Source: Euwallacea fornicatus (Eukaryota > Arthropoda > Insecta > Coleoptera > Curculionidae). From it: a stretch of 64,000 nt of DNA. The notes beneath the pieces were generated by a model. It made no database searches, was not told the origin of the DNA, and saw only the letters and a program-made list of their open reading frames with translations. This document shows, in pieces, positions 12,607-24,951 of this stretch. The first letter of the stretch is position 1; every line of letters begins with the position of its first letter. A program made the position numbers and the translations under genes. The DNA is taken from the NCBI RefSeq assembly GCF_040115645.1, contig NC_089569.1, positions 1,674,001 to 1,738,000 on the forward strand, written 5' to 3'.

Positions 12607-15600
12607 TTACATATCCCCATTCTCTTCCATTTCAGGCTCCTCAGGTAGAGTGTAAACCCCAGTCATTAAAACGCTCCCCTCAATTACTTCAGGCATCTTC
12701 GTACCCACAGTAATGGGAACCAGTTCATGTCCCACATCTAAAATTATCTAATTGCCGCAAACCTTCTTATTCATTGCCTCAAACTTACCTATAATAGAAG
12801 TGGGGGTTCCAGAACTAAGTAAAGTCTCTTCGGTTAAATTCCTATGATAAAAATTAGCGCCCTTTTGTTGATTGAATTGTCATGAGGCCAAATTGTAGGG
12901 ATCGTTGATATTGAGGTCATCGCTGAAGCTGACAGAGTTGAGCTTTGGGACTGGCTTGTTTTGATGCTTTAACCTTTGAATCTTCCTTTAATCTTTCGAA
13001 GATGCATCGTTTCATGAATTACATACCTATGTACAATTTCATCGTGGACTACATTAAAAGACATGGCAGTTAAGGCCATGCCAGACATGATATAAATTGA
13101 GCAAAACCAGAGGGTGGTGCTGGAATCGTAATCTGGAAAGGGATCGGAGCCTGGGACCATATTCCCGAATCCTATGGTTGTCAAGCTCATAAAACAGAAA
13201 TAGAACCCATCTAAGAGGGTCCTAAAACTTGTTTGTAGTTTTCCAGTTAATTACACTCGGTATCACATACCAATTCTCTAGTTTATACAGCACAAAAGTT
13301 CCTATACAAATATAAATAAACATCATAACAAGGCAGAGCAGGATTGGCGCCAGTATGCTCCATCCATGAAATGAACTTTTAGATTCATTATCAGTTCCGC
13401 TTAGACTATCAACCTCCTTCAAAATCCCATCTCTACAAGGTGAATGGATGTTGTTGCTGTAGCTGGAATTCGACCTCACGTAAAACGGCTCTTGCACCCC
13501 CATTTGCTGTTGCAGTTCCATCTGAGAATTACACATTACCACCTTACCACAACCCTCCCATTTGGTACCACCTTGAAATCTACCTGCTGCCTTTTCCTCT
13601 TCATCCTTCGCTCTTTCTCCGCCATCCTCTTCTCGTCGTAACAGCAATATCCACAGTTTGAGCAGAGGCAGCAGCACAGAGCTCGAGAAAACACCCCTCT
13701 GGCAACACGGCTTAGGATGGAGCCGACGCTGGAGAGATAGAGGAGAGTTAAAGGAATGCCCAGCATGGCGTAGCCTATGGTGACGGCTTTTCCGAGGGTT
13801 GTTTTTGGGGCTATGCTGCCATAACCTGAAAGGGAGAAACATAAGTTCCAGATATTTAATTGAAATTAGGCTAATTTGGAATCGATGTATTGGTTTGCTA
13901 ATTGGAATCAAAAAGGTAATTAAATTCGGTTCAGCAGCTTGATTGCTGAATCAATTTCGTTAAGTTTGGGATGCGAAAACTCTACTTTTCAGTACAGAAT
14001 GATGTGTACATTATTGTATTTCTAAATCGGTTACTCAATAGGGTCAAGCTATCTATACCAAGCCCTAAACCTATTTCCCTCAGTTGTCAAATATCTTGGG
14101 GATTTACATCGATAACGTGTTTTATAATTTTGCAGCCAGTTTTTGATTTTTTTTCAACGGACAAAGGACACATTATTGAATGCAATGTATTTAAAAATTG
14201 GGAGGACACAATCCTTAACGTGTTTAGTGTTGGCATAAAAATTCCGAAAAAATATTTTTGCTTAGTTGAAAACGCTAAAACTCTTTTTCATACTGAACAC
14301 CTTAGGTACATGCATTGAGGGCTTTTTGAATTCGCCCCTCATTAGGATTAACAATACCTACTTTTGCCCAAACGCCAAAAATTGCAAATTAAACTACTCC
14401 TGGCAGAAAACAAATCATCTCTTTTATTCCCATTTAAGGGTCGTCGCTTATTACCCTTCAGATCTCTGCTAGATCCGATTTTAGATATTGTACAAACTTT
14501 GGCATTTCTATACGCAAATCAGGAACACAAATTCCCCCAGTCCCCCTATAACTTCCCGAACTATAAATTGTATCAAACATAACAATAGATGGAACGTAGC
14601 GAGGCTTTAAGCTGACAAGACATAGAATATCCATTTCCTGTCCCAAACAGGATATATTGATGTGTATTCCTGGTAAACATCACCAAGGCGCTACTTTAAA
14701 TCCGGAGGTGCCCCGTGATGGAAACTCACGAACTGGAATTTTCCAGTAAACGTTTTCGATATTTCTTTGGATTGATAAGAAAGTGTCGGTACTCTGCATA
14801 GAGAGGAAAGCCGTGATGGTCGTGATAGTGACGAAAGGCGTGATGAGGCACCGTGATAAGTTCATAGCGAACAGAGGAGGAAATCGTATAAAATGAATAA
14901 AATTTTATAATTTAATAAATAAAATTAGTTAATTAACTTATAAAAATGTTTTGTCGTTAAACTTATATGGAATGACCGGAATCTCGGGGCCATGATAATC
15001 GTCGGTTGTGGCGATGGTCAAACGCACCCCCTTACGGCAGGCCACGCTTTCTGCATCACGTCGAGAGGGATCGCTCACTTTTCAGATGTAAGTAGATGTA
15101 GAAAAACCACTTGTGATACACATGTGAGTAAAAAATTGTATTTTAATTTTAGACCTTACTTTTAGGTCTTTCCTGGATGTAAATTAGGCACCTCATGTTT
15201 TGAAAATTTCAATGGATGTGCAAATCGAAGATTAATCGTGCAACTTACCTATTCGCTGCAGCTAAAAAGCTACTGGTTTCCTGGAAACCAATCCGAAAAT
15301 TTGATAAATTACGTCTGAAGGCGCGTTTCGACGCTCTAAGGGATAAGTTAGGCGTTCAATTAGTCTGGTTAGGGGCGTTTTATTGGGTGTCGCGCAAAAG
15401 GGTACAGCCGGCCATAAATCCGCTTTACTGCGACCTGAGACTAAAAAGCTTTCGACAGCTCCAGGGGTTTTAAAGTCTGCAACCAAAAATTGGACAAACA
15501 AAAACGTCCATTGTCCGTTGGTCGGGCCGCCGGGCAAATTTCCGATATAGTTTTAACGCAAAGCGACAATCTGTCAAATTAACATGAGTAATCGCTGGAC

Positions 15601-18600
15601 GAGGACGCGATGCACACACACACACACATATTGATTGGAGATACACAGTAATTGCGATATATTATTGTTTATAAACAAGCTGTCGGTTTAGCTAAGTTAT
15701 AGAGACAAATTAAGGGTGATGAACTGTGTTTGGCGATCACTGTTAACGAGCGGGAATTCAGACAAATCGACCGAAATCTTATTTACATTCAAAAACAATT
15801 TATTTATCGAGCTAACGCACGTCCATCGATCGGACAACTGCCCATTTGGCTTTTTAACGTGGCCAAGGAGCATAATTCCAAATCAATTGGGCATTCCACG
15901 ATTAAATGGCCAAGGAGAAGTAATCCCGCAAACAACGCTTTTCCAGAGCATTTTTGCTATCCCGTAATAAAATGGAGAAACGTATTATCCCGTAAATCGT
16001 TTTCGCTCGGAGGAGAAGCGAATATTTGTGTTTGTGCCTTTTGTCCTCCGTTGATATTTATCAAACTGCTAGTTTATGCAAAGACGACCGATGTATGCAA
16101 ATATTTGCCCCGACGACCCGATTCGATATTCCGTTTATTTCTGGAAGCAACTCAATAAAGAAAATCAGGAAGCGCAATAGTGCATCCAGAATTCCCAACA
16201 GAGAAAAACGTGATTGTAGAATAAAAAAATGCCAAAACGAGATTTTCGGCTAAATCGAGCAGAATCAAACAAATTTTGAATTGATAACCACCCGCAAAAC
16301 GCCTTGGCTTATAAGATAATACCTTCGAATGTACTTTCAGATGAAATATCACGTCGAGGAGAATGGAGAAAATGTACATCCCCTGGCAGTTAAAGCGTTA
16401 CTGCTCCGGCTTCAGATTTAAAATGGAAATCAATTTTTCATAGTTTTATGACTCCTGCTATTCTGGAAATCTAGCACTGGTTTTATGAGGATTTATGACG
16501 TCGCAATGGGGCGTTTAACAGCTAAATTTAATGTTATGTTAAGCCAACTTTCGGAGAGATTTCAATGAGGTGGGAAAAACGCCCTTTAAGTTTTCTGTTT
16601 GATGATGCCCGAAAGTAAATATTTCCCTATCGGACCTAAATACATATTGCATGAAATGCGGCGCATGGCGGCCCTCATAAATCGCTTAAAAGATCTCGGA
16701 GATGTTTCCATCAGTCGACAAAAGAGGCAGAAGACTAATGGCGAATTTTAAATCAACATTTTGGATCCTTATTTCTGGTGCAGTTTAAATGTGTCTCTCC
16801 AGCTTAAAAGAACGACAAGTGTACCTCCCTAAACAGTTCATATAAACTTCCCGAGTCCTCGCTCGTTGGAATAAACGTTCCTGAACCTCAGGAATAAAAA
16901 TTTATGACCCATCTCATAGAAAGGGCCCCTCGGAATAGCGCCAAGATGCCAATTACGTTAGCACAACACAATATATGAGTAACCCGAGGAGTTGACGGCA
17001 AAAACGTAACATTTAATGGTGAAATCTCTGGCTGGCCGAGGGGCAAAAAAATCGCCTTCAAAAGGTCTGACAGTCGCATTTCTCACTGCCGATGCCCTAG
17101 GAATACACCCCCTTTTCCTAAAGGCTGTTTTCTTTTAGCCTAGATCTGTCGGAGATATGTCCCGAGGGTGGATTTATAAGGGATGTTAATTTTTGTTTCA
17201 AAACCGTCGTAAATTTGGTTAAATTCGCCCTAAAAATCAGGTCCAAAAATACCATCCAGGTAATTAATGAGACCGAAAATTGGCCCTTTTAAAGCATATC
17301 CTGGTCCATGTTTTATTTATCAGAGCTACCTGGAAGGGAGGCCAAACGTAAATAACGACCAGCGAGGTATATCACTTATGCAGAATGTTTGCTCGGGATA
17401 TGTTTGTGGTACGCATATTTCATTTCTTTACTCTGTGTAGCTTAAAGGTGGATATGGGTCAACCTTAAATTTATTGTACGTGAATGGAAAGCTGAACCCT
17501 ACTTTTGTTACAAATCCCCAGTTAATTGCTCCCTCGGCGGGCGTCCCTCTGATGCATCCCTTATCGTTTTAACATAATCTTAAACCTTACAACCTGGAAA
17601 AAGTACTACAAAATTTCCAGGTTCGGCTCTTATCCGGCATTACGGGCAAGTTATGTGGATTAGCTCCCAGTTTTGGCCTTAGCAACGAGGCTCGTTCGCG
17701 TTTTTCAGCCTGACAGCCACTTTGTCAAAGCGTGAAGAAGTGGGAAATCCATATAATATGGAAATTTAGTGATGGGGTACGAAGTTGAAATCCGGAGAAG
17801 AATTATATTTCCATTAAAGGAAGGCTAAAGAAAAACGAGTCAAACGAGAAGGTATTCATGTCAAAGGAGGACAAGGTAATGGAGTCCGAACTCGGAAACT
17901 GGTCAACACCAAACCTCAATTATTTACTCTTTTCACATCAAGTTAAGCCAACGTTAGAAGCTGCAAATGGACGCCGCAAATATTTCAAAAAAATTACAGG
18001 GTAATCTACATTGTTTATTGTTAATGCGAGTGTCCAAATTACACATTGAGAAAGCCCCGTTGTCTGCGCTTCGCGTGATTATATCATAACAATAACAGTA
18101 ATTTGTTATCATAGGGGCACATAATAGAGCTTAGTTTACGAGGGAAACAACTGGGACCTTCGGGGCTACTGATTCGAATCATTGCTGTTTATGTAACACG
18201 AAAGTTCAAGTGAGTTAAGTTTATATGTGTATAAATGGGAAAAGTCGGCAGTAAAAATGAGCATACGTGGTGACATCAATTAGTCAAACTTTTCGAACGG
18301 CGAAGAGTTCCAGGCATTTGGATCGCAAAGTATTTATCTGGAAAAACTCGGAATGAGCATCCCAGTACAGGCGGTTGTTGAGTTAAACTCCATTAATCGA
18401 CACGCTGGAAAAACGTCACGGGCCTTTAAGACAAGCCTCCACGGTGATACGTCATCGTGTATGACCTGTGCTTGCGCAGAGACATCCAGGTTGGTTCCCA
18501 GCATCTCTTCCATAACATCTGGGTATTAGAACGCGCCAAAAAGGGCTTTATCTCAATCTGCCGCCTTAAAAACCTATTTAGAATATCTCACACTTTGCTC

Positions 18601-21600
18601 GCCGTATACATGCCCGTATCCCAAATGCGGAGAAATAATTTATAGTTTATTTATTCAGGACGGCACAATGGCCTTCTCACGGATAAACCCGTATTTACAC
18701 ATAATAGTAATTAATATATGTTAATCGAGATAAATCTGTCAAAGGGAAATTATGGCTCTAATGGCGTTTACCTGCGAGGGTAAATGGGGCTTGCCCAATA
18801 ATTTATAATCGCATCCGAATGCAAGAGCCTTTTTGAAGTTGAGCGATTGTACAATGGGGGACGAAAATCCCGGATGAAAGTAAGTGAAAAATTTAATACG
18901 CACATATACGTCTCCTCTCGTTTCCAGAAATAACGATAAACGCAGGCACATTTCAGCCAGAGACAATTACTTTTGAAATTCAAAAGAGGCTGATCGGCAG
19001 ATGAGAAAACGTACCTAAACACACAAAGGAGACGAGAAAGTGAAATGGAAAATGGCAAAGACAATTGCAGGGATTCCGTTGCCTAAATCAGGTTTTGCGT
19101 TGGCTTAACAAGGTAAAATTACCAACAAAAACATGTATGCCGAAACGAAACCTACACTTCCCTTAAATAACGAGACGACGGAAGATTCTTCATCTTCAAA
19201 TACATGAAGATCCGGAATTTCGACGAAAATAACTATTAGAACGACGAGGGTCAAGAGTTCTCTAATATGAATTGTTAATGGTGAAACTAAAGGCGTTTCA
19301 AATTCCCCGTTGTGGTTGTTCTCAAGTAGTAACAAAGTTACCAAACATACCCATCCCTTGCTAAAATTCAATTTCTCAAAAAAGTCACCAGACACTAACG
19401 AATTATGTGGGATTTGCAGCAATACGAATTTGCTTAACGGCAATAACGTCGTAACACGTTATAGGGCCACGATTTGAGAAAATCGTTCCACGAGGAAAAT
19501 TGGAATTTTCCAAGACAGAGCTGATGGATATGCGCCTCGGGTTCCTGGTTATAACATTACCGATTGATCCAGCTTGTTTGCCAGTCGGCTGTAGTTCGGG
19601 TTGGATTTCGGGTTTTAGAGTGTCTGAATAATTTGTTGTGGCTCAGTAAATGAGGTTTTTTATTTCGTTGCCTTCAAGGAAGTAGAAAATGAAAGTCGGA
19701 ATCTCATTTAATTCGTCGGTTGAGCACACACGCTGACGCTAGCAACTTCTATTAGTGTAAACGTTATCCGTTTGCTGTACATCGTCGCGTCATCGTGTAT
19801 ACGTACATAAAAACAGAAGTAGTGAAAATTTACAAAAAATTTAACACTCTGAAGGTTTCTTTGTTTTCGCAGTGGAATTTTCCGTGGCCGAAATTTGAAT
19901 AAGCTCAAAGCAGAAAATTTATGTCTCGAGTTGCGAAATTTTATACAAAAAGGTTGCTTTTGGTCAAAGTTACCGGCGACAGGAAGGTTTCTTGCTGAAT
20001 AATGGGGAAAAGAGATTTATTATCCTCACATTAAATTTATATTACGCAGTAAAGACGTATGCATAAAGCCCTCTATACGGCCCGGTTATGCCTTTGAAGC
20101 TGGGCATAGTTAAGTTAGACGACCCGATCAATTTACGTTTAATTAAATTAAATACTTGAGTTTCTCAGTTCACCGTTGATTCACCTCCAGGTTTTTAAAT
20201 TAAGCCAAAGTTTGAGTTAAAAGCCATGTTGGTAATGCGATTTGTGTTACCTAAAAAATAAAGGAAAAAATTAAAATGTTGTTTATTTAAACTTTCATTA
20301 TAGCCATCATTATTCGTATTGATGTACAGCTTAGGCGTTTGAAATTTTATGCAACATATGACCATCCTTCTTTAATGTACGCTCTTACACGGAGATAGAA
20401 GATATATCATACGTGTTAGTTGCATCGAGAGCCTTCTTTGTTACTTAGCTTAACAGGATCAATGCCATAGCTTTTGCCTTCAGCTGCGCTCATATAATAA
20501 ACAAATACGGTTATATGATGCGGAGTAGCTCGCGGTGAATATGATTTAAAGATATTCGCACAGTGGTAGCAAGTGAGAGTTTCGATGGTCAAAGCAGGGG
20601 TATTTCTTATTAGTAAAATAAAACGATTTTGCAGGAAAGTGTTACTTGAAAAACGCACGTTATAAAATGTGCAGGGTGCGAAGGTGGCGGTATATTTTTC
20701 TATTTACACAAAATTAATTTATAATAAAACCAGCGGCAACATTAAAACGGGTGATTAAATCGAATTAATGATTTGAACGTTTAAGTGTAGAACCGCCTCT
20801 AAGAGGGCTGATAATTAAAAGAATTATTTTGGGTAAAGGTAATGCAACCTTTTCTCTGCTTCTTGCATTTTTCGTATCAATAACTGTTTCACGGAATTTA
20901 ATCGTTTTCCCCTCTCTAAAAGAACTGGTAAGAAAACTCAGACTTGCGTCATGGTTTGAACATTCGTTTGCATTCTCTACGTATAACTGAACATTCTGTT
21001 TGTCCCCTTGACTATTTTATGAGTGTATGACTTTATTGTCGCTTACACTAGATATGAAATTCTCAAACCGACAAAAATTACAGGCCAATATATTTTATAC
21101 CTCACACCATGAGCTCTTTCCCATTACCGTTTCAATGGCACTCAAGAAAACCCGTTTTTAACACTTTTGCCGTTCGAGGAGAGTTCCATGTTGGAGCAAA
21201 AAACACCCGACCGGTTTGGGGAATACAAAGAACGCCGTTTCAGCGATGCAGAACCCTCGAGAAGAGTGTTTTTGTTTTTTATCGTTTGCAATTTGAATGG
21301 ATACTTGTATAGAACAAAATTTAGCACTTTAAGTGGAGTGGCCCGCCCTCGATCCTATAGTTTCGATGCAAATTCGGACCGAAATTTGTACAATACGATT
21401 GAAGAAATTGAAATTCTCCAAAACCTAAACCAATTCCCATTTCAAAAGAACTTACCTATTGTGGTCAACACGGTTAATGAATACAGAAAGGCCTTGGCAA
21501 AGGTCCACTCGAAGTTATCCCCGCTCCTTCCGCCATCTTTGCTGATTGTCAAAGGTTGCTGATGAGCCATCTCTTCTTCCATAGACTTCAGCAGTTCGTT

Positions 21601-24600
21601 TTGAAACCTGGTGATTTCCTGGGCGGCCAGTATAGTCCAGTTCTCTTTATACAGAATATTTAGCCCCTCAGTGATTATCCATAAATTCTCCACAGTCTTA
21701 GTTCTGGCCTTGTCGTTTTTGGATTTCAGCTCGGTGGTGTGATTCACCTGCTTTCTTCCATTATCAGGAATGGCCAGAGAGGTTGTTGCCAGAATCTGGT
21801 GTTGGTAATTGTGCCCGCCTGTCGAAAATTTACCAATGAGTTTCATTTGGCCAATTGAAAAGGGCACAAGGAGTGCGACAAAAGGGCTTTAGCTGGTCCT
21901 TTTTTTCGCACTTGGTGCCAGCGATGGGAATACAATACGTATATTCGAACATGTTCGTCATGAAATTCAAGAAAACCAACCCACCTTCAATAGATAAAAA
22001 AATAACCGATCCAATTAACGTGTATCCGAATAAGAGGACGCAAATTCCCAGGTTTGTGGCTACTCCTGCAAGAAATGCTTTTCCTTTCTTCTTAGTTCGC
22101 TTTCCCAGGCAGCTGCAGGAACCATCAGGGGTTTTCTGCCCTGGTTTCAGGGTTTTGTCTCGTTTGAGGGAGTTGGTGTTGCTGGCACAGGACTTTGAGA
22201 CTGCAGAATACGGTTCATAGCAGAAATGACCTGAAATGTTAGAAAAATATTAATCGAGTTAGTTCAGGCTCGTCTTGGTTTAGCTAAGTCAATTTGGGTC
22301 AGCTCGTAAGCAGAAACCTCCACTTCGACACGGCAGACGGAAATTATTTCGACTGAGACATTCATTCAATAAAAAAAAGAACTGATCATAGCACGTATTC
22401 TTTTACGCCACACATCACCTGGTAATATGGAAATAGCTTCATTCATCAAAATAGATCATCTGGAGGTAGCGCCACGGACGCGTTAAGTAAAATGTTAGGT
22501 GAACTAACACGCTAAAAGCGCGTACAGGCCGGGCATAACAAAACACGCTTTATAGCAAAGTTATTAAACTTGTTGGGGAAAATAGTTCACTGAAAAGGTT
22601 GTGCAACGAACTCATCCCTGTTTTAAAAATTGCTTTAGGCTTTGCCGTTTTCCGCAAATGGAAAGATGTGAGACACGGCACTTTTAGTTTCCTTCTGTAA
22701 CGTCTAAATCAAACCGAAAGTGATATTGAAGATAAAACTTCACTTTTTACGTCGATTGCAATAACGTGTTGAAAAGATCGTCATTTGTTTCCGAGTTTTG
22801 CACGGTAACTCTGTAAACTCTTACGGCTGCCATATTGAATTCTTGGGCAAACGCCCGAAAAAGCTTTACGCCAGTGTAGTTGTTGACACCTTCGTGGCAT
22901 TTTGGAAGTGCAAAATGAAGCTTTTTAGATTTGTGTCGTAGTAGACTTCGGAAGGTTTTGTCTTGCATTATGCGAAACAAAAGATAATTAATACTCTAAG
23001 TGTCAAAGTTGACTTCAAGAAACGAGTGAAACGCAAGATAGTAGACGTTTCAAGTTAAATCAAATAGAAGGGAAACGACAGCAGTCCCGGGCGTACGCTA
23101 GGTAGAAAATAACGAAGTGTACGTAATTAATTAATTGTTTTAAATTGTACAGTATCGGCCATTTGAAAACAATTCATGATTTAATAAGTTCATAACAATG
23201 TGTCTAAACCGTCCTCTATGTGGCTGATTCCGTTAGGGCCAAATTATTAATTATTATTTGTTTCTATGGAAACTAACTGGATGTTAAATTTGTCAGCGGA
23301 CTAATAATTTGGTCCTTAGGGGGGCCGTTGTGCGTACGACGCGGCTGCTGCAGTTGCGTTTATGTTTAATTTGAAATAGAGTCGTCTCATGTTCTGTGTT
23401 CGTTTGAGCAATTTGCTGCAATTTTGATAGATCGATTTTACTCAGAAATTTTACCTGTAGTTTGGCTTTGAACTTAGTGCAGTCACAATCGTTTGTTTTG
23501 CGTAAAGGAAGACGAAAACCTCCCAACGCTAACTGTGACAAAAACTGAAACAGTTTTATTTTGCACTTCGGAAGGGGGTTGATCTAAAAATTAAAGATAG
23601 AGGCTCCAAGAATTTGCAAAGTTACCAAGCAGAACCCAAGTATATGAGTGATGGTTAGGGTTATTTTTGTGCAAACACTAACAAGTGCCCTAATGAGGTT
23701 CTGCCTTCAAAAGCAGGGCTGACTGAGCTTTGCCAAAACTTAAAGACACAGATATGAGCTTCTCATATAAATCTCTAAAACTGTTTCCATTTGACCGGCA
23801 GTGTATCTCTTATGATACCCGAGAGCCCCGATATCTGTAAACACAGTTTGGGATGCAGCAGAGGGCCGGATTCGTAAAATTTGGGTTATTGTTACATGTA
23901 TTGTAATATGATCTGGACGCTGTACCAAACAGCAAACTGTTTCATAACAATGCTTTATAGCACATTCGTTTCGTTGTATCGCTATAAAACTTAAATTGTT
24001 ATACAGATCACTAGAGAAAAACGAAGACTTAAACGTTTTTTGAGGGTGAAACTTCAAATTAACAGGCGTCTGTCGCCTGTAGAAAGGGTAACATGGTGTA
24101 TGCACGAAGCTAGTCAAGAGAGAAGATACTGCAGTGCTATTAGCAAGGAAAACTGTTGAAAACAAGTGCGTTTTTGGATGAGAAATATTTTTATTCCTAA
24201 GTATATAGCTTGTTCGTTTCTGGCGTTCTGAAAGATGGGGATCTCAGTAACCTTAAAAGATACGAGGTCTGTTAAACTGGGGCAAAGTTGCGTAATTTGA
24301 AGCTCTAGAATACGTCGACAGCTGAAAAAATTTGATGGCTCCCGAAGGAATTCGAAGCGAACTTCGAACGTTCGTTAACTTCGAAACGAGCACTCTGTAT
24401 ACTTGCCCACAAACGAGGGTGTATACATATACGAAGAATTAGGATGTGGATTGTTTAGTATTTTTGGGCATAAAGCAGAGAATTTGGCCACGTGTAAAAT
24501 CGGTTGGAAAAAGATTGGTGAAAGAAGTGAAAAGTACCAGCGATTTTAGTAGAATCAACCGGTTTAAGAAGTCGCACGGAGTTGCATTGAAACCGAAACA

Positions 24601-24951
24601 AATTTTTATTGCTAGAAAGTTTTTTTTTTCTAAATATGCACAAAGAACTTGAGCAAAACAGCGATTTTGAAAAGCATGATAAATCTCCAAAGAGTGCGAT
24701 TGGTAGCTGAGAATAATGAAAAATCAATTAATCTCATGTAACGCAGTTCATAAATGGCGTCATCGGTTAGTGTGTCTTTTAGAATAATTAGTCTTCCCAG
24801 TGCCATCTGAGAGAGATTCTATAAACTATTTCGATTCGTTAGTAATCCCCTGCCTAACTCAGCCGATTAACTAATGCGTGGTCACACCTACAACAATCGT
24901 TCGAATTCACTAAAAATCGTATCATTTTTACTTACCCGACTCTTTCTCCAT
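12607..24951 (-). CDS. Two-pore-domain (K2P/TWIK-type) potassium channel, complete, eight or nine exons
   Basis: Background (leak) K+ channel subunit of the plasma membrane; K2P channels act as dimers. Exons on the minus strand: 24951-24936, 22230-21985, 21818-21456, 13825-13584, 13521-13271, 13221-13027, then 12841-12789 and 12737-12607. The sum is 1,497 nt, 498 aa. All junctions are GT-AG and in phase. M1 is about residues 64-86 (ends SVIFLSIEG). A long extracellular loop carries sequons NHT and NWT and no Cys. Pore 1 is TTIGYG (206-211), M2 about 222-243, M3 about 344-367, pore 2 TTIGFG (387-392), M4 about 409-430. The 7.6-kb intron splits the first Gly codon of GYG, a position I recall as shared by many K2P genes. 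Start choice: ATG at 24951 has an AAAATGG context and a perfect donor G|GTAAGT whose phase fits the next exon. The tail has two possible acceptors (see separate entry). The subfamily (TWIK, TASK or other) is not assigned. Confidence 0.92.
12842..13026 (-). other. Alternatively spliceable C-terminal segment of the K2P channel, with in-frame TGA
   Basis: After M4 the exon ends at a strong donor, CATAG|GTATGT (exon base 13027). Two acceptors downstream have the same phase. The near one (exon from 12973, intron 53 nt, poor pyrimidine tract) gives a 30-residue tail beginning LKHQNKPVPKLNSVSFSDD and stopping at TGA 12882-12880, for 468 aa. The far one (exon from 12841, intron 185 nt, tract TTTTTATCATAG) skips the TGA and gives NLTEETLLSSGTPTSII and the final exon, for 498 aa. 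After the TGA the same frame stays open to the far acceptor and through the last exon, so readthrough would also give one protein of 542 residues plus the residue at the stop. Ignoring the 13026 donor gives a short artificial frame that stops at 12969. Confidence 0.6.
13826..21455 (-). other. 7.6-kb third intron of the K2P gene
   Basis: Bounded by donor ATAG|GTAAGT and acceptor CCCTTTCAG. No nested gene was recognised on either strand; open frames inside are short, lack splice structure and match no family I know. A short CA repeat lies at 15612-15628. Stretches such as 15240-15540 and 17500-17700 are less AT-rich than their surroundings and could be regulatory, but this is only a base-composition impression. 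Confidence 0.6.
15612..15628. repeat. (CA)n microsatellite
   Basis: About eight CA units inside the large K2P intron. Confidence 0.9.
22231..24935 (-). other. First intron of the K2P gene (2.7 kb)
   Basis: Joins the 16-nt first coding exon (five codons plus one base) to the M1 exon. It contains a 141-codon open frame on the minus strand (24165-23740) that shows no family resemblance or splice logic, and nothing else that I can name. Confidence 0.55.

Noticed and set aside
12969..13190. Apparent early stop of the K2P channel after M4 (frame ending at 12969)
   Set aside because: A perfect donor at 13026 (CATAG|GTATGT) lies inside this frame. Splicing there explains the apparent frameshift and restores the reading frame, so neither an indel nor a truncation is needed.
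19105..19443. 112-codon minus-strand frame with hydrophobic stretches in the large K2P intron
   Set aside because: Hydrophobic runs are expected from T-rich strands; no domain, splice signal or promoter supports it.
23740..24165. 141-codon open frame on the minus strand inside the first K2P intron
   Set aside because: No family resemblance, no signal or membrane pattern, no upstream start context, and frames of this length occur by chance in 64 kb.
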